Origin: Deferribacteres bacterium
GTDB lineage: Bacteria > Zhuqueibacterota > Zhuqueibacteria > Zhuqueibacterales > Geothermadaptataceae
DNA length: 64,000 bases
Direction of reading: 5' to 3'
Assembly: GCA_020633655.1 (NCBI GenBank)
Contig: JACKDF010000004.1
Span: 248,001 to 312,000 of the forward strand
In this document: positions 61,973 through 64,000 of the stretch, piece after piece
Layout: each line of letters begins with the position of its first letter
How positions within the stretch are numbered: the stretch's first letter is position 1
Notes under the pieces: model-generated
What the model was told of the DNA's origin: nothing
What the model saw: the letters and a program-made list of their open reading frames with translations, nothing else
Database searches by the model: none
Made by a program: the position numbers and the translations under genes

Positions 61973-63250
61973 ATGAAAAACTGCATCTTAGGACTACTTG
62001 CACTGTGGCTGACCGCAAGCAGCGGTTTCGCCTCTGAATCCCTCTTTTCTGTCACCACCGTCAATCCGTACCATTTCAAAAATGGCAAGATTGTATCCTT
62101 CGACTATAACCAGAATTCCCAGGCAGAATTGTTTGTCTATGATTTTGCCTCAGACTCAAAAACGCTCGTTCCCCTGTATGGAACCATCAAACCTTATTTT
62201 CTGATTTCAGCATTCAATGGCGTCGAAATTGTTTACGTGAATTTCAATTATACAAATAAATTTTACATCGATTATCACAACATTCAAACCAAAGAGTCAA
62301 AACGAATCGTCTCCGATGCGGCGTACAAAGAATTTATCTGGTGCGCGTCCGATAAAATTGTGTGGATCGATTACCGCAATCTGGGGTCTACCTCGACAAA
62401 TAGTGAAGTGTACAGTTATAATCTGGCAACGGGTGCAGAGACCCGGATTACCAACGACACGTATTACCAGGCGAACGCGGTGGCCAATGGCGATTATATC
62501 GCCTGGGTGGAATACCACAACAATCAGTACGGCAATATTGTTTTATACAATACGACAACTGCGCAAACCCGCTTCGTCGATCCTGTCAATTTCCATCAGG
62601 ATAAACCAATTCTGTTTGGGGATTATCTCGTCTGGGAAGATTACCGCAACACCGGAACGGATGCAAATAACGTTGATATTTACATGTACGACATCAAAAA
62701 TAATGCGGTCAGGGAAATTAGCACTGAACCCGGCTACCAGAGCAATCCGTTTATCGATGAGAGCATCATTTTGTGGGATGATTATAAAAACGATAACACC
62801 GATTCGGATATTTCTGCCTTCGATTTGAATTCGAATGATTATTCCAGCGTCGCGGAGAAGAGTGCCTTTGAATACATTCCGCAAAAGCAGGGGACTGATT
62901 ATGTGTGGATTGAAGTTGCTAACAATGTGATCAATTTCATGCATGAGGTCCGTACTTCTTCTGCGGTGTCCGAATTGACCAGCACTGTCCCTTCATCGAT
63001 TGAGTTGGCGGCGTATCCCAACCCGTTCAATCCCGCTCTGAATATACAATTCTCAACCCAGGAGCGGCCGCTGGATTTGTCGATTTATTGCGTAACCGGC
63101 GCAAAAGTATATCAGCTCGACCTTTCTCAAATACTCCCGGGCCAGCAAACATTGCAATGGCGCCCGTACAATTTGCCCAGCGGTAATTATTATATAAAAT
63201 TGATTACGAATTCAGGGCAACAGACCAGGAAGGTGATGTTGATCAAATAG
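61973..63250 (+). CDS. Secreted beta-propeller protein with sorting domain
   Basis: 425 residues. Signal peptide about 1-20 (LTASSGFASE). The body has five or six TolB/DPP-like blades with repeated words: VSFDYNQNSQAELFVYDF, KIVWIDYRNLG, YIAWVEYHNNQYGNIVLYN, YLVWEDYRNTGTD, IILWDDYKNDNTDSDI. The C-terminus is a type IX-style sorting domain (LAAYPNPFNPALNIQFS, LPSGNYYIKL). The repeated Trp-Asp/Glu-Tyr-Arg/Lys blades are a general binding scaffold; no enzyme site is visible. AGGA lies before the ATG. It may bind or anchor the polysaccharide made by the preceding genes. Confidence 0.82.
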   Translation: MKNCILGLLALWLTASSGFASESLFSVTTVNPYHFKNGKIVSFDYNQNSQAELFVYDFASDSKTLVPLYGTIKPYFLISAFNGVEIVYVNFNYTNKFYIDYHNIQTKESKRIVSDAAYKEFIWCASDKIVWIDYRNLGSTSTNSEVYSYNLATGAETRITNDTYYQANAVANGDYIAWVEYHNNQYGNIVLYNTTTAQTRFVDPVNFHQDKPILFGDYLVWEDYRNTGTDANNVDIYMYDIKNNAVREISTEPGYQSNPFIDESIILWDDYKNDNTDSDISAFDLNSNDYSSVAEKSAFEYIPQKQGTDYVWIEVANNVINFMHEVRTSSAVSELTSTVPSSIELAAYPNPFNPALNIQFSTQERPLDLSIYCVTGAKVYQLDLSQILPGQQTLQWRPYNLPSGNYYIKLITNSGQQTRKVMLIK

Positions 63251-63271
63251 AGAACAGCACTATTCAACAAT

Positions 63272-63314
63272 CAACACACAATGCTCAATTTTCAAATTTA
63301 TGTATTGTGTGTTG
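63272..63314. repeat. Hairpin between convergent genes
   Basis: CAACACACAAT (63272-63282) pairs perfectly with ATTGTGTGTTG (63304-63314), loop 21 bases, and the similarity extends outward with mismatches. There is no T tract. It may end transcription of the two converging secreted-protein genes, or be a repeat related to the one at 44136. Confidence 0.55.
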
Positions 63315-63447
63315 TTTATTGCTACAATTCAATGAATTAAGGGAAAGGGGATTTTTCGTTCGTAGTGATGGCTTCCGCCTTTTTGCGAACATACACTACC
63401 ACTGTTTCGAAAGTGTGAATCATGAACCATTTAGGGGAAAGATTTCC

Positions 63448-64000
63448 CTATCGCAACACCAAAAGCTTCCGACTCAATTTCACTCCCTCTGTTCGCAAAA
63501 CATAAAAATACACCCCTGAACTCACACGCTCACCATGCTTATTTTCGCCATTCCAATCATACAGTGTCATACCTGAATCCACCGGGCCATCGATGCATGT
63601 TTTCACCAGCCGGCCAGTAATGTCGTAAATTTCAAGTTTAATCGCTCCAGCGGAACGCAGTACGAAGGAAATGGTTGTGTGCGAAGAGAACGGGTTCGGG
63701 TAGTTGGCGAGCAGACGGTCACCGGAAAGCGTTCCACCGTTGTTTTCTGCAACCTCCGTCGAAAAGATTGAATTCCGTAGCCCGGGTGTGCCGTAGAGCT
63801 GTTTCGAAGGACCCCAGTTGTCGAGCAAATGATTGGGTGAATCCGGCTGTTCGAGCTCGAGGGTGTAACCACCGCCATCGGTTGCTGCTGGCCACGGTGC
63901 AAGATTTGTGTACCCGACGGTGAAAACCTGTGTGTTCACCGCATCCTTTAAGAGAATTGCATCGGTTGAACCGAGACCGAAGGGTAAATCACCAATTAAA
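63448..64000 (-). CDS. Secreted protein with LTD-like and sorting domains (partial, runs off the window)
   Basis: The last ~183 codons of a gene that continues beyond 64000 on the minus strand; the frame is open to the edge (LPFGLGSTDAILLKDA). The first part (VFTVGYTNLAPWPAATDGGG, then YTLELEQPDSPNHLLDNWGP, YGTPGLRNS) resembles the end of a lamin-tail domain as found in secreted FCB proteins. The C-terminal ~85 residues are a type IX-style sorting domain (LLANYPNPFSSHTTISFVLR, VSSGVYFYVLRTEG). What the missing part does is unknown. It converges with the propeller gene. Confidence 0.8.
   Translation of the reverse strand, partial: LIGDLPFGLGSTDAILLKDAVNTQVFTVGYTNLAPWPAATDGGGYTLELEQPDSPNHLLDNWGPSKQLYGTPGLRNSIFSTEVAENNGGTLSGDRLLANYPNPFSSHTTISFVLRSAGAIKLEIYDITGRLVKTCIDGPVDSGMTLYDWNGENKHGERVSSGVYFYVLRTEGVKLSRKLLVLR

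Overview
The window looks like chromosomal DNA from an uncultured Gram-negative bacterium of the FCB group, most like candidate lineages such as KSB1 or Calditrichota. This placement is inferred from content, not from a marker tree. At least six secreted proteins end in the YPNPFNP-type sorting domain (FlgD-Ig-like, type IX secretion style). There are PorV-like, PorP-like and TPR-lipoprotein envelope genes, a TonB-dependent receptor, and many intergenic palindromic repeats. I see no rRNA, tRNA, CRISPR array, transposase or phage gene.

Layout. 0-15.4 kb is mostly housekeeping and envelope: the end of an EF-G-type factor, mazG, a class III nucleotide cyclase, a PorV-like/TPR fusion, a TPR lipoprotein, cdsA, a YafV-type amidase, an enolase-superfamily enzyme, a BlaI repressor with an M56 sensor carrying two M23 peptidase domains, and an NAD-type isocitrate dehydrogenase. 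15.5-26 kb has a polysaccharide flippase, a YfhO-type membrane protein, an anion permease, a TonB-dependent receptor with a structured leader, and a TPR membrane protein. 26.7-37.7 kb is a long same-strand block: PorP-like barrel, ExbB/TolQ, a gliding-type C-terminal-domain protein, a VWA/dockerin-like secreted protein, two ExbD/TolR proteins, a TonB-like spanning protein, a TPR lipoprotein and a secreted protein. It closes with a strong terminator. I regard this block as the best candidate for an undescribed system: a proton-driven trans-envelope machine with one TolQ-type and two TolR-type subunits.

37.9-50.3 kb holds a ceramidase-like enzyme, a PKD-like lipoprotein, two tandem ~1130-residue secreted paralogues, a YqaA protein and a GH5 glycosidase. 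50.9-53.4 kb is a two-component system followed by a PepSY-like lipoprotein. 53.9-63.3 kb looks like a synthase-dependent exopolysaccharide locus: outer-membrane barrel, CDP-glucose pathway enzymes (RfbF, RfbG, an SDR), TPR protein, cellulose-synthase-like GT2, membrane-anchored GH26-like hydrolase and a secreted beta-propeller. The window ends inside a secreted LTD-like/sorting-domain gene.

A caution for every reader: eight genes are each split by one or two single-base indels, nine in all, mostly at short homopolymers. Reading through them restores family-typical lengths, so I annotate them as whole genes. They look like sequence errors more than decay.
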